DNA of 64,000 bases, from positions 744,001-808,000 of the forward strand of contig NZ_CP090438.1 in the NCBI RefSeq assembly GCF_021441885.1. Reading direction: 5' to 3'. Positions 8,631 through 15,998 of the stretch are shown here, piece after piece (the first letter of the stretch is position 1; every line of letters starts with the position of its first letter). Position numbers and translations under genes: made by a program. The notes under the pieces are model-generated. The model was not told where the DNA came from. It worked only from the letters and a program-made list of their open reading frames with translations, and made no database searches. The DNA comes from Vibrio maritimus. GTDB lineage: Bacteria; Pseudomonadota; Gammaproteobacteria; Enterobacterales; Vibrionaceae.

Positions 8631-10079
8631 ATGAGATTTATCGTAAAGCCCCATCCAGAGATTTTTGTAAAAAGCGATTCAGTGCGTAAGCGCTTTACGA
8701 GGATCCTTGAGTGCAACCTGCGAATCATTATCCAGCGCCGTACGGAATCGGTGGCGGTGTTTAACCGTCGTGACCACATTGAAGTGAGTGCAAGTTCAGA
8801 CCAATACCACAAAGAGGTATTGGAGATTCTGACTCAGACCCCTGGTATCCACCACGTGCTTGAGGTTCAGCAATCTGATTTTGCTGACATGCACGATATC
8901 TATGAGCAAGTTCTAGAACTTAACGGCAAGCGTATTGAAGGCAAAACCTTCGTCGTGCGTGCGAAGCGTCGCGGTAAGCATGACTTTACCTCGATTGAGC
9001 TTGAGCGCTACGTTGGCGGCGGTCTGAATCAAGCGGTAGAAAGTGCGCGTGTGAAGCTGTCTAAGCCGGATGTGACGGTAAACATCGAGGTTGCAAACGA
9101 CAAGCTTAACCAAGTTATCGCACGTCACAAAGGCCTTGGCGGTTTCCCTCTAGGTACTCAAGAAGACGTACTCAGCCTTATCTCTGGCGGTTTCGACTCT
9201 GGTGTATCGAGTTACCTGCATATCAAACGTGGCTCAAAGACGCATTACTGCTTCTTCAACCTAGGCGGCCCTGCTCACGAGATTGGTGTTAAGCAAGTAG
9301 CACACTTTTTGTGGAACAAGTACGGCTCGTCAGCGAAGGTGAAGTTCATCTCTGTCGATTTCGAACCGGTTGTTGCTGAGATCCTAGAAAAAGTAGAAGA
9401 CGGCCAAATGGGCGTCATCCTCAAGCGTATGTTTATGCGTGCTGGTGGCATGCTTGCTGAAAAGTTCGGTATTGAAGCACTCGTGACAGGTGAAGCACTG
9501 GGTCAGGTATCGAGCCAAACACTGACTAACCTGCGTCATATCGATGGCGTCACTGATACTCTGATTCTTCGTCCTCTTATCAACTGGGATAAAGAAGACA
9601 TCATCGACCTAGCGCGTGAAATCGGCACCGAAGATTTTGCTAAAACCATGCCAGAATACTGTGGCGTGATTTCTCGCAAGCCGACGGTTAAAGCGGTGAA
9701 ATCTAAGCTAGAAGCGGAAGAAGAGAAATTTGATTTCTCTGTGCTTGAACAAGTGGTGCGTGACGCTCGTATGATCGATATCCGTGATATCGAGAAAGAG
9801 AGCCAAGAGCAGGCACCGGAGGTAGAGCAAGTGGAAGCAGTTGAAAACGATGCTATCGTACTAGACATTCGCAGTGCGGAAGAAGAAGACGAGAATCCAT
9901 TAGAGTTGGATGGCGTTGAAGTGAAACACCTACCGTTCTTCAAGCTTGGCACTAAGTTTGGTGATCTTGACCAGTCTAAGACTTACCTACTTTATTGTGA
10001 CCGCGGTGTGATGAGTCGACTGCAAGCGCTTTATCTTCAAGAGCAAGGCTACAGCAACGTTAAGGTTTACCGCCCATAA
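8631..10079 (+). CDS. thiI: tRNA 4-thiouridine synthase / thiamine sulfur carrier ThiI
   Basis: ThiI adenylates and thiolates U8 of tRNAs and passes sulfur to ThiS for the thiamine thiazole. The chosen ATG at 8631 (MRFIVKPHPEIFVKS) gives 482 residues, the same as E. coli; a longer in-frame extension upstream is not supported. It has an N-terminal ferredoxin-like plus THUMP region (about 1-165), the PP-loop pyrophosphatase motif SGGFDSGVS (about 185), a conserved Cys in MPEYCGVIS, and a C-terminal rhodanese domain whose catalytic cysteine is C456 in YCDRGVMS. In E. coli thiI is next to xseB; here pomAB is interposed. The gene is monocistronic. Confidence 0.97.
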   Translation: MRFIVKPHPEIFVKSDSVRKRFTRILECNLRIIIQRRTESVAVFNRRDHIEVSASSDQYHKEVLEILTQTPGIHHVLEVQQSDFADMHDIYEQVLELNGKRIEGKTFVVRAKRRGKHDFTSIELERYVGGGLNQAVESARVKLSKPDVTVNIEVANDKLNQVIARHKGLGGFPLGTQEDVLSLISGGFDSGVSSYLHIKRGSKTHYCFFNLGGPAHEIGVKQVAHFLWNKYGSSAKVKFISVDFEPVVAEILEKVEDGQMGVILKRMFMRAGGMLAEKFGIEALVTGEALGQVSSQTLTNLRHIDGVTDTLILRPLINWDKEDIIDLAREIGTEDFAKTMPEYCGVISRKPTVKAVKSKLEAEEEKFDFSVLEQVVRDARMIDIRDIEKESQEQAPEVEQVEAVENDAIVLDIRSAEEEDENPLELDGVEVKHLPFFKLGTKFGDLDQSKTYLLYCDRGVMSRLQALYLQEQGYSNVKVYRP

Positions 10080-10093
10080 CGTAAAATACTCTG

Positions 10094-10126
10094 AAAAACG
10101 CCAAGCTTTCATGCTTGGCGTTTTTT
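10094..10126 (+). terminator. Rho-independent terminator of thiI
   Basis: Stem AACGCCAAGC/GCTTGGCGTT (10097-10106, 10113-10122) is followed by six T residues. Confidence 0.9.
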
Positions 10127-10172
10127 ATTGTCTGACCGATAGAAATTGGTATCGGTGCTAGATTCCAGCCAT

Positions 10173-10203
10173 AAAAAAACCAGTCTGAAGACTGGTTTTT
10201 ATT
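10173..10203 (-). terminator. Rho-independent terminator of mltD
   Basis: Stem AAAACCAGTC/GACTGGTTTT (10176-10185, 10190-10199) with a TGAA loop and a run of seven A on the plus strand. It ends minus-strand transcripts just after the mltD stop and can work in both directions. Confidence 0.85.
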
Positions 10204-10216
10204 ACGGTGAAAGTCA

Positions 10217-11788
10217 CTATGCGCTTGTCTTAGTGACATCCACATACAACTTCAACTTCTGACCCGGCTTCAGGTACTTGCTCTTCTGCAGGCTATTCCA
10301 CTTCACGACGTCGTTAGTGCGAACCTTGAACTTCTGTGCAATACCGCTAATGGTATCGCCACTGCGTACCGAATAGAAAACCGTGCGAATGACTGCACCG
10401 TCGCTGGCATTTTTCCAGATAACCAGCTCTTGTCCGATACGCAAGGTATCGCGAGGACCCATGCCGTTCCATTTTGCTAGTGACTGATGAGAGACCTTGT
10501 TCGCTTTCGCGATAGACCACAGGCTGTCACCACTTTTCACCTGATGAGTGACTTTGTAGTTGCCACGAGACGTTGACTGCGTTTTCGCTAAACGGTTTGA
10601 AGCGCTTAAGCTGTAGGTTGAGTCATCTTTTGTCGAGGTAGGTACAAGCAGGTACTGACCAGCACGGATGTTGTTGTTCTTCAGACCATTCGCATTGCGA
10701 ACTACGCTTGTCGTGGTTTGGTGGCGCTGAGCGATGACACTCAGTGAGTCGCCTGACTTAACCTTATAACGTACTAAACGCATGCCTTTACCGCGGTTTT
10801 TCTCAAGCTCAGTATTGAACTGCTCGACGCTATCGATTGGTAGCAACAGAGTTTGAGGACCGTCAGGCGCAGTTGCCCACTGATTGTAAGCTGGGTTATA
10901 GCTTTGTAGCTCCTTGACAGAGATACCCGCGTATTTCGCTGCGATCGCAAGATCAAGTTGCTCGTTCGGGTCGATCAGCTCCAACACTGGCTTGTTCGGA
11001 ATAGGTGGGATCTCTACGCCGTATTTCTCAGCATTCGCCAGAATGTCGGCGAGCGCTAGCAGTTTTGGTACGTAGCCACTGGTCTCTTTTGGAAGATCCA
11101 ATGAGAAGAAGTCGATCGGTTTGCCAGCATTGCGGTTTTTACGGATAGCACTAGAAACACGGCCGCCGCCACTGTTATAAGCAGCGATAGCATGGTTCCA
11201 GTTACCATCAAAACGATTGTTTAGCTGGGTTAGGTAATCGAGCGCCGCGTTGGTCGATAGAGTCACGTCACGACGTCCGTCAAACCAATAAGTTTGGTCC
11301 AAACCAAACGCTTTGCCGGTTGCAGGCACAAATTGCCACAAGCCAGCGGCACTACCGTGTGAGTAGGCAAAGGCGTCAAATGAGCTCTCGACAATAGGAA
11401 GCAGCGCAAGCTCAAGCGGTAGATCGCGAGCCTCGATTTCTTCCGTGATTAGGTATAAAAACGGCTGTGCACGTTGCGACACCGTCTTTAAATGATTTGG
11501 ATGTTTGATGTACCACTTGCGATAGTAGTCGACTTTCGCATTATTTGGGATCTCCATCTCCAGCTGCATCGCGATACGCTTCCACACATCCTCTTGTTGT
11601 TGAGGCGTCAGCGCTTTCGGTGCTTGTTTTACATCTGGAGTGGTTACTGAAACGGGCTTTGTTGTTGTAGTTGTCGCTGTTTCTGCAGGAGAGTTGGTAG
11701 GCTCTGTTGTGGTACTGCTTGAATCTGGCTGAGTCATTTGACAACCAGCCAGCAACAGGGCGAATGCCCAACTGTATTTCTTATGCAT
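10217..11788 (-). CDS. mltD: Membrane-bound lytic murein transglycosylase D (MltD)
   Basis: MltD cleaves peptidoglycan glycan strands, leaving 1,6-anhydro ends, from the inner face of the outer membrane. The 523-residue protein starts with a lipoprotein signal ending LLAGC (lipidated Cys16), followed by a Thr/Ser/Pro-rich spacer to about residue 60. The SLT domain (about 105-230) has the catalytic glutamate in LPIVESSFD and the GLWQFVPATG motif. Three LysM repeats, each with the SGD core, lie near 343-388, 415-460 and 470-516 and bind glycan. In E. coli mltD is also next to gloB. Single gene with its own terminator. Confidence 0.96.
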   Translation of the reverse strand: MHKKYSWAFALLLAGCQMTQPDSSSTTTEPTNSPAETATTTTTKPVSVTTPDVKQAPKALTPQQQEDVWKRIAMQLEMEIPNNAKVDYYRKWYIKHPNHLKTVSQRAQPFLYLITEEIEARDLPLELALLPIVESSFDAFAYSHGSAAGLWQFVPATGKAFGLDQTYWFDGRRDVTLSTNAALDYLTQLNNRFDGNWNHAIAAYNSGGGRVSSAIRKNRNAGKPIDFFSLDLPKETSGYVPKLLALADILANAEKYGVEIPPIPNKPVLELIDPNEQLDLAIAAKYAGISVKELQSYNPAYNQWATAPDGPQTLLLPIDSVEQFNTELEKNRGKGMRLVRYKVKSGDSLSVIAQRHQTTTSVVRNANGLKNNNIRAGQYLLVPTSTKDDSTYSLSASNRLAKTQSTSRGNYKVTHQVKSGDSLWSIAKANKVSHQSLAKWNGMGPRDTLRIGQELVIWKNASDGAVIRTVFYSVRSGDTISGIAQKFKVRTNDVVKWNSLQKSKYLKPGQKLKLYVDVTKTSA

Positions 11789-11864
11789 TGTGTTTGCTAC
11801 AACCTCTTACTTGAACGGTTGAGCATAATACTAATAGGCGTTGGGTCAAACAAGCAGCAAAACG

Positions 11865-12623
11865 TTAAAATTCGTTCTTCCACTCACGAAGCGCGGTAAA
11901 AGTGGCGAGTGGATCATTATTCACACTGCGATTTGCAACCGAGCTCACAACTTCTGTTTGGGTTGTTCTTAGGAATGGATTGATCCTTTTTTCCACAGCG
12001 ATTGAGGTAGGTAGTGTAGGAATCCCCTGTGCTCGTTTTTGGTTGGCTTGATCGCGATACTGATGCAAAAACTCATTGTGTGGCTCGACGGCGAGAGCAA
12101 ACGCTAGATTGCTTAGTGTGTATTCGTGGGTGCAGTACACTTCCGTTTCTTCGGGAAGCAGGGTGAGTTTTTGTAGCGAGTTGTACATTTGCTCTGGTGT
12201 GCCTTCAAAGATACGTCCGCAACCTGCTGAAAAGAGCACGTCACCGCAAAAAAGCTTACCATCACCGACATAACCAACATGGTCGAGCGTGTGCCCCGGT
12301 AAATTTAAAACTAAAAACTCTTCTTGGAATAGGTTGATGCGATGGCCTTCCGACACTCGGTGAGTCAGATGTTCGGTTGAAGAATGTTCAGGGCCAATAA
12401 CACTAATAGAAGGATACTTCTCTACCAGCTTCTCAATTCCGCCCGTATGGTCCCAGTGGTGATGAGTCACGAGGATAGTGACCAGCTCAAGATCGTGGCG
12501 TTCTAAGTAGTCGATAACCGGCTCTGCATCCCCTGGATCGACGACAGCACACAAGTTTTGGTTATTTTGAATAAGCCAGATGTAATTGTCATTAAATGCA
12601 GGTATGCTTTTGATATGTAACAT
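11865..12623 (-). CDS. gloB: Hydroxyacylglutathione hydrolase GloB (glyoxalase II)
   Basis: GloB hydrolyses S-D-lactoylglutathione to D-lactate and glutathione, the second step of methylglyoxal detoxification in the cytoplasm. The start MLHIKSIPAFNDNYIW at 12623 is the standard family start and gives 252 residues (E. coli 251); an upstream extension would run into the divergent gene. The metallo-beta-lactamase binuclear metal motif THHHWDHTGG is intact near residue 53, and further ligands are seen in LPGHTLDHVG and CTHEYTL. It is divergent from the yafS-type methyltransferase with only 38 bp between the start codons. Confidence 0.97.
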   Translation of the reverse strand: MLHIKSIPAFNDNYIWLIQNNQNLCAVVDPGDAEPVIDYLERHDLELVTILVTHHHWDHTGGIEKLVEKYPSISVIGPEHSSTEHLTHRVSEGHRINLFQEEFLVLNLPGHTLDHVGYVGDGKLFCGDVLFSAGCGRIFEGTPEQMYNSLQKLTLLPEETEVYCTHEYTLSNLAFALAVEPHNEFLHQYRDQANQKRAQGIPTLPTSIAVEKRINPFLRTTQTEVVSSVANRSVNNDPLATFTALREWKNEF

Positions 12624-12661
12624 TGTTGTTTCTCCAGTTCGGTTTGGGAGATCGCCCGAAT

Positions 12662-13402
12662 ATGAAGCCAGCTCGCAGCAAGAAAAAAGTCGACCATCCT
12701 CATTCATGGGATGAACTCGCCAATGGGCAATGGGTGTCCGAGTCGATTCAAACTCGCCTCGACGAATGGTGCCCTAAGCTATTTGGCTACCACCTACTAA
12801 AGCTTGGTGGATTGAGCTGCGAGTTAACGAGCTGCAATTGCAATATTCAGCATCAAGTCAATCTTGATGTTAAAAACCCTCTTCACAATGTTATCGCTGA
12901 CCGCTACGAATTGCCATTTTTAGAAAAGAGTTTTGATGCGATTATCCTTTCTCATCAGCTAGAGTATGCCGAAGACCCTCATCGAATGCTGCGCGAAGTC
13001 GATCGCGTAATGATGGACGATGGTTACTTAATTCTTACCGGCTTTAATCCCATGAGTTTTACTGGCTTAGCGAGCCTGATGCCTTGGCGAAAAAATAACT
13101 TTCCGTGGAGCGGGCGAATGTTTACGCCTGGTCGTATTAAAGACTGGCTGGGGGTACTTAACTATCAGGTGGTTTACGCGGATACCTACGCACTGTTTCC
13201 AATGAAGCGCTACAGGACGATGTGGACCTGGCTTGAGAGCAGTATTGGTGATTGGGCATCACCGATGGGGAGCTTGTACTTTATTGTTGCGAGAAAGCGT
13301 ACCTATCCGCTAAAACCAATCAAGCCGCATTGGCGTCTTAAAAAGAAACTGACGCCCGCGAGCGTCAGTTATCGAACGGCGGATAAAAAACAGTCGAGCT
13401 AG
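12662..13402 (+). CDS. yafS: SAM-dependent methyltransferase, YafS type
   Basis: This is a 246-residue class I methyltransferase-like protein resembling E. coli YafS, which is uncharacterised. The start MKPARSKKKVDH at 12662 is chosen because it has a GGGAG ribosome site and matches YafS (MKPAR). A SAM-binding Rossmann fold is suggested by the acidic strand end ADRYELPF, the LSHQLEYAEDPHRMLRE segment and the LILTGFNP strand. A clear glycine-rich motif I is not obvious. It is divergent from gloB and overlaps the convergent rnhA by 4 bp, the same gene set as E. coli gloB-yafS-rnhA-dnaQ. Function is unknown. Confidence 0.85.
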   Translation: MKPARSKKKVDHPHSWDELANGQWVSESIQTRLDEWCPKLFGYHLLKLGGLSCELTSCNCNIQHQVNLDVKNPLHNVIADRYELPFLEKSFDAIILSHQLEYAEDPHRMLREVDRVMMDDGYLILTGFNPMSFTGLASLMPWRKNNFPWSGRMFTPGRIKDWLGVLNYQVVYADTYALFPMKRYRTMWTWLESSIGDWASPMGSLYFIVARKRTYPLKPIKPHWRLKKKLTPASVSYRTADKKQSS

Positions 13403-13863
13403 CTCGGCTGGTAACCCGTATCTTCTTCGGTCGGATTTTCTGCGGCTGCACGTGCGAGTTCATCACACATCTCATTCTCGCGGTGCCCTGCGTGACCTTT
13501 TACCCAGCGCCAATCTATGGAGTGTCTTGTTGTTTCGGCATCAAGCGCTTTCCATAAGTCGGCGTTTTTAACAGGCTTTTTGTCCGCTGTTTTCCAGCCA
13601 CGTTTTTTCCAGTTATGGATCCATTGCGTGATGCCTTGGCGAACGTATTGGCTATCTGTGGTCAATATGACTTCACAAGGCTCTTTAAGTGCCTGAAGCG
13701 CAACGATAGTAGCCAACATCTCCATTCGATTGTTGGTGGTTAGCGTGTAGCCCTTTGCTAGGGTCTTTTCGTTTTGCTTATAGCGCAGAACGATACCGTA
13801 GCCACCAGGACCTGGGTTTCCTAAACAGGAACCATCAGTGAAAATTTCAACCTGCTTCGTCAT
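13399..13863 (-). CDS. rnhA: Ribonuclease HI
   Basis: RnhA cuts the RNA strand of RNA-DNA hybrids, removing R-loops and primers. The protein has 154 residues (E. coli 155). Catalytic carboxylates are visible: Asp in EIFTDGSCLGNPGPGG near residue 10, Glu in NNRMEM near 48, Asp in TTDSQYV near 70, and a final Asp in NEMCDELAR near 134. The basic handle region HNWKKRGWKTADKKPVKN is present. It is divergent from dnaQ (57 bp between starts), the conserved rnhA-dnaQ arrangement of gamma-proteobacteria in which overlapping divergent promoters are known in E. coli. Confidence 0.97.
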   Translation of the reverse strand: MTKQVEIFTDGSCLGNPGPGGYGIVLRYKQNEKTLAKGYTLTTNNRMEMLATIVALQALKEPCEVILTTDSQYVRQGITQWIHNWKKRGWKTADKKPVKNADLWKALDAETTRHSIDWRWVKGHAGHRENEMCDELARAAAENPTEEDTGYQPS

Positions 13864-13920
13864 GATTTGATACTATAGAGTCTTGAGAGTTTATCTACAT
13901 AGTCTGACATACAAAACGCC

Positions 13921-14664
13921 ATGAATACCAGTCACAATCCTGAACAGCGCCGAATCGTCGTACTCGATACCGAAACAACCGGTATGAACCGAGAAGGTGG
14001 GCCACATTACCAAGGGCATCGAATCATTGAAATCGGTGCGGTTGAGATCATTAATCGAAAGCTGACTGGTCGACATTTCCATGTCTATATCAAACCGGAC
14101 ATGGCGATCCAGCCTGACGCGATTGACGTTCACGGTATTACTGATGAGTTCTTGTTAGACAAGCCACTCTACAAACAGATACATGAAGAGTTCCTCGAGT
14201 TTATCAAAGGTGCCGAACTGGTTGCCCACAACGCGCCCTTCGACGTGGGCTTTATGGACCATGAGTTTGGTATGCTGGATGCATCTATTGGTAAGACCGA
14301 GCAGTACTGCAAGATTACCGATACCCTCGCCATGGCAAAACGCATGGCGAACATGCCAGCTAGGAAAAACCTAGACTCTTTGGCGAAACACTACACTATC
14401 GACACCTCAGCTCGTATTCTCCACGGGGCATTGCTCGATGCGGAGATCTTGGCAGACGTTTACCTAGCAATGACTGGTGGACAGACGTCAATGCAGTTCA
14501 ATACTGGTCAATCTGATGGCGATGCTGGTGGCGAATCTATTAAGCGTCTCACATCCTCACGAAAATCATTAAAGGTTTTGGTCGCTTCTGCCGATGAAAT
14601 AGATGCGCATAATGCGCGTTTAGATATCGTTGAAAAAGGCGGCAGTTGTCTCTGGCGTCAGTAG
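13921..14664 (+). CDS. dnaQ: DNA polymerase III epsilon subunit (3'-5' proofreading exonuclease)
   Basis: DnaQ is the proofreading exonuclease of the replicative polymerase core. The 247-residue protein has the DEDDh exonuclease domain: ExoI VLDTETTGM near residue 15, ExoII HNAPFDVGF near 98, and ExoIII HGALLDAE near 162. After the domain the beta-clamp-binding peptide QTSMQF is visible, equivalent to QTSMAF of E. coli, followed by a linker and a C-terminal segment that binds the polymerase alpha subunit. It is divergent from rnhA. A TIGR03503-type membrane protein gene follows 9 bp downstream. Confidence 0.97.
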   Translation: MNTSHNPEQRRIVVLDTETTGMNREGGPHYQGHRIIEIGAVEIINRKLTGRHFHVYIKPDMAIQPDAIDVHGITDEFLLDKPLYKQIHEEFLEFIKGAELVAHNAPFDVGFMDHEFGMLDASIGKTEQYCKITDTLAMAKRMANMPARKNLDSLAKHYTIDTSARILHGALLDAEILADVYLAMTGGQTSMQFNTGQSDGDAGGESIKRLTSSRKSLKVLVASADEIDAHNARLDIVEKGGSCLWRQ

Positions 14665-14673
14665 GAGAGAAAC

Positions 14674-15918
14674 ATGCAGAGGATAATGCTAGCGATAGCG
14701 GTGTGGCTATCGCTGACGGTCGGTGCAATCGCGAGTGAGTCCTCTATGCCATTTCTTGATAATCGGTTTCGTGTGGATGAAACCGTCGACCGAATTACCT
14801 TTTTGGTTTATCGAGAAGACCGTTCTAAGCCAGTAACCTTGGTCAGACCCGATGGCAAAAAATATTACGCGTGGCGCCACCCATCGCATGTTCATTGGAT
14901 AGAGGAACCGACGGTAGACGTGATTACCATCGAGCGCCCGATGCCAGGGCCCTGGCAAGCAATTGGTAAGGTGACGCCTAAGAACAATATTCAGATTATC
15001 TCCCAGTTGACCTTGCAAGCAGAAACCCTACCGCAGCGCATCTATCAGGGTGAGAAGCTAAAGTTTACCGCTCGCTTGATGACGGATAATGAACCACTCA
15101 TTGTTGAAAATATCCTAGACCGAGTGAACCTTCGCGTTGTTATGACTCGCTATCTAGAGGAGCAAGCGCAAGCAACGGCGAAAGTCGCGCCTGTTCCTAT
15201 TGTTATTGGTGAGTTCCTCGATAATGGCGAGGGTTTGGATGAGCGTGCAGGAGATGGCATCTTCACGGTTGAGCTGCCGATAACTATCGAACCGGGTAAG
15301 TACAATGTTCGAATTACCACCGGAAACGGGGTTTTCTTGCGAGCACTTGAGCAAGAAGTGTTTGTTTATCCCACTCCGTTCGTCACTCGTTTCTTGCAAG
15401 GTGAGGGTGATGTCCCGCACCGCATTCAGGTGAGAGGGGAGGCGGCCACCATTGAAACTGGGTCACTTGCTGCCTCGATTGAGCTTCAAGAGCCAGATGA
15501 AACAGAGAGCATCGTTCAGCACCAAGCAGGTCGTGATGAAAACGAGATGCTGATTCAGTTTAACGATCGCCATCAGATCGGAACGTATCATTGGTCGGGA
15601 CATGTCTACGCAAATGAAGCCGCATCTGGAAGAGCCCTAGTGTTTGACTTGCCAGATAGAACTTTCAGTGTAGTAGGGGCAATTGATCTAGCAAAGGCAG
15701 AACAGATGCAGCAAGCGGCGCGAGAAGCACGTAAGAAGGCTGAGCAGGAAGCCCAAATACTGGCGCATAGGCAAGAAGTACGTAAAAAGGCGATAATTGC
15801 GATTGCCGCCGGTAACTTCATACTTTTGATTGTCGGTGGTCTCACCTGGTGGCTATTGAGGCGTCGAAAGTTGGCGAAAGCCTCGTTACCTGAGATGCAA
15901 TTAAAGATGCCTAGTTAA
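14674..15918 (+). CDS. TIGR03503-family membrane protein of unknown function
   Basis: This 414-residue protein resembles the TIGR03503 family known from Vibrio and Shewanella; its function is not known. A signal peptide (about residues 1-20, ending AIASES) is followed by a large, beta-rich periplasmic region. Segments such as GIFTVELPITIEPGKY and IQFNDRHQIGTYHWSG look like immunoglobulin-like or von Willebrand partner modules with polysaccharide-lyase-like folds. Near the C terminus an Ala/Glu/Lys coiled coil (about 345-375) precedes a single membrane helix (about 376-396) and a short basic tail. It is 9 bp behind dnaQ, so co-transcription is likely. A terminator follows. Confidence 0.75.
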   Translation: MQRIMLAIAVWLSLTVGAIASESSMPFLDNRFRVDETVDRITFLVYREDRSKPVTLVRPDGKKYYAWRHPSHVHWIEEPTVDVITIERPMPGPWQAIGKVTPKNNIQIISQLTLQAETLPQRIYQGEKLKFTARLMTDNEPLIVENILDRVNLRVVMTRYLEEQAQATAKVAPVPIVIGEFLDNGEGLDERAGDGIFTVELPITIEPGKYNVRITTGNGVFLRALEQEVFVYPTPFVTRFLQGEGDVPHRIQVRGEAATIETGSLAASIELQEPDETESIVQHQAGRDENEMLIQFNDRHQIGTYHWSGHVYANEAASGRALVFDLPDRTFSVVGAIDLAKAEQMQQAAREARKKAEQEAQILAHRQEVRKKAIIAIAAGNFILLIVGGLTWWLLRRRKLAKASLPEMQLKMPS

Positions 15919-15942
15919 TTTAAGCTCACACCTTATAAGCAC

Positions 15943-15979
15943 AAAAAAGCCAGCAAGATGAACTCTTGCTGGCTTTTTG
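15943..15979. terminator. Bidirectional terminator between TIGR03503 gene and fadE
   Basis: A perfect 15-bp stem AAAAAGCCAGCAAGA/TCTTGCTGGCTTTTT (15944-15958, 15964-15978) has A and T tracts on both sides and serves both convergent genes. Confidence 0.9.
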
Positions 15980-15998
15980 CATTAATGGTTTGAAGGTG

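Noticed and set aside
9536..9952. A 138-codon Ser-rich frame antisense to thiI
   Set aside because: Serine-rich low-complexity translation is typical of the reverse of Glu/Leu-rich coding sequence; thiI is intact over the same DNA.
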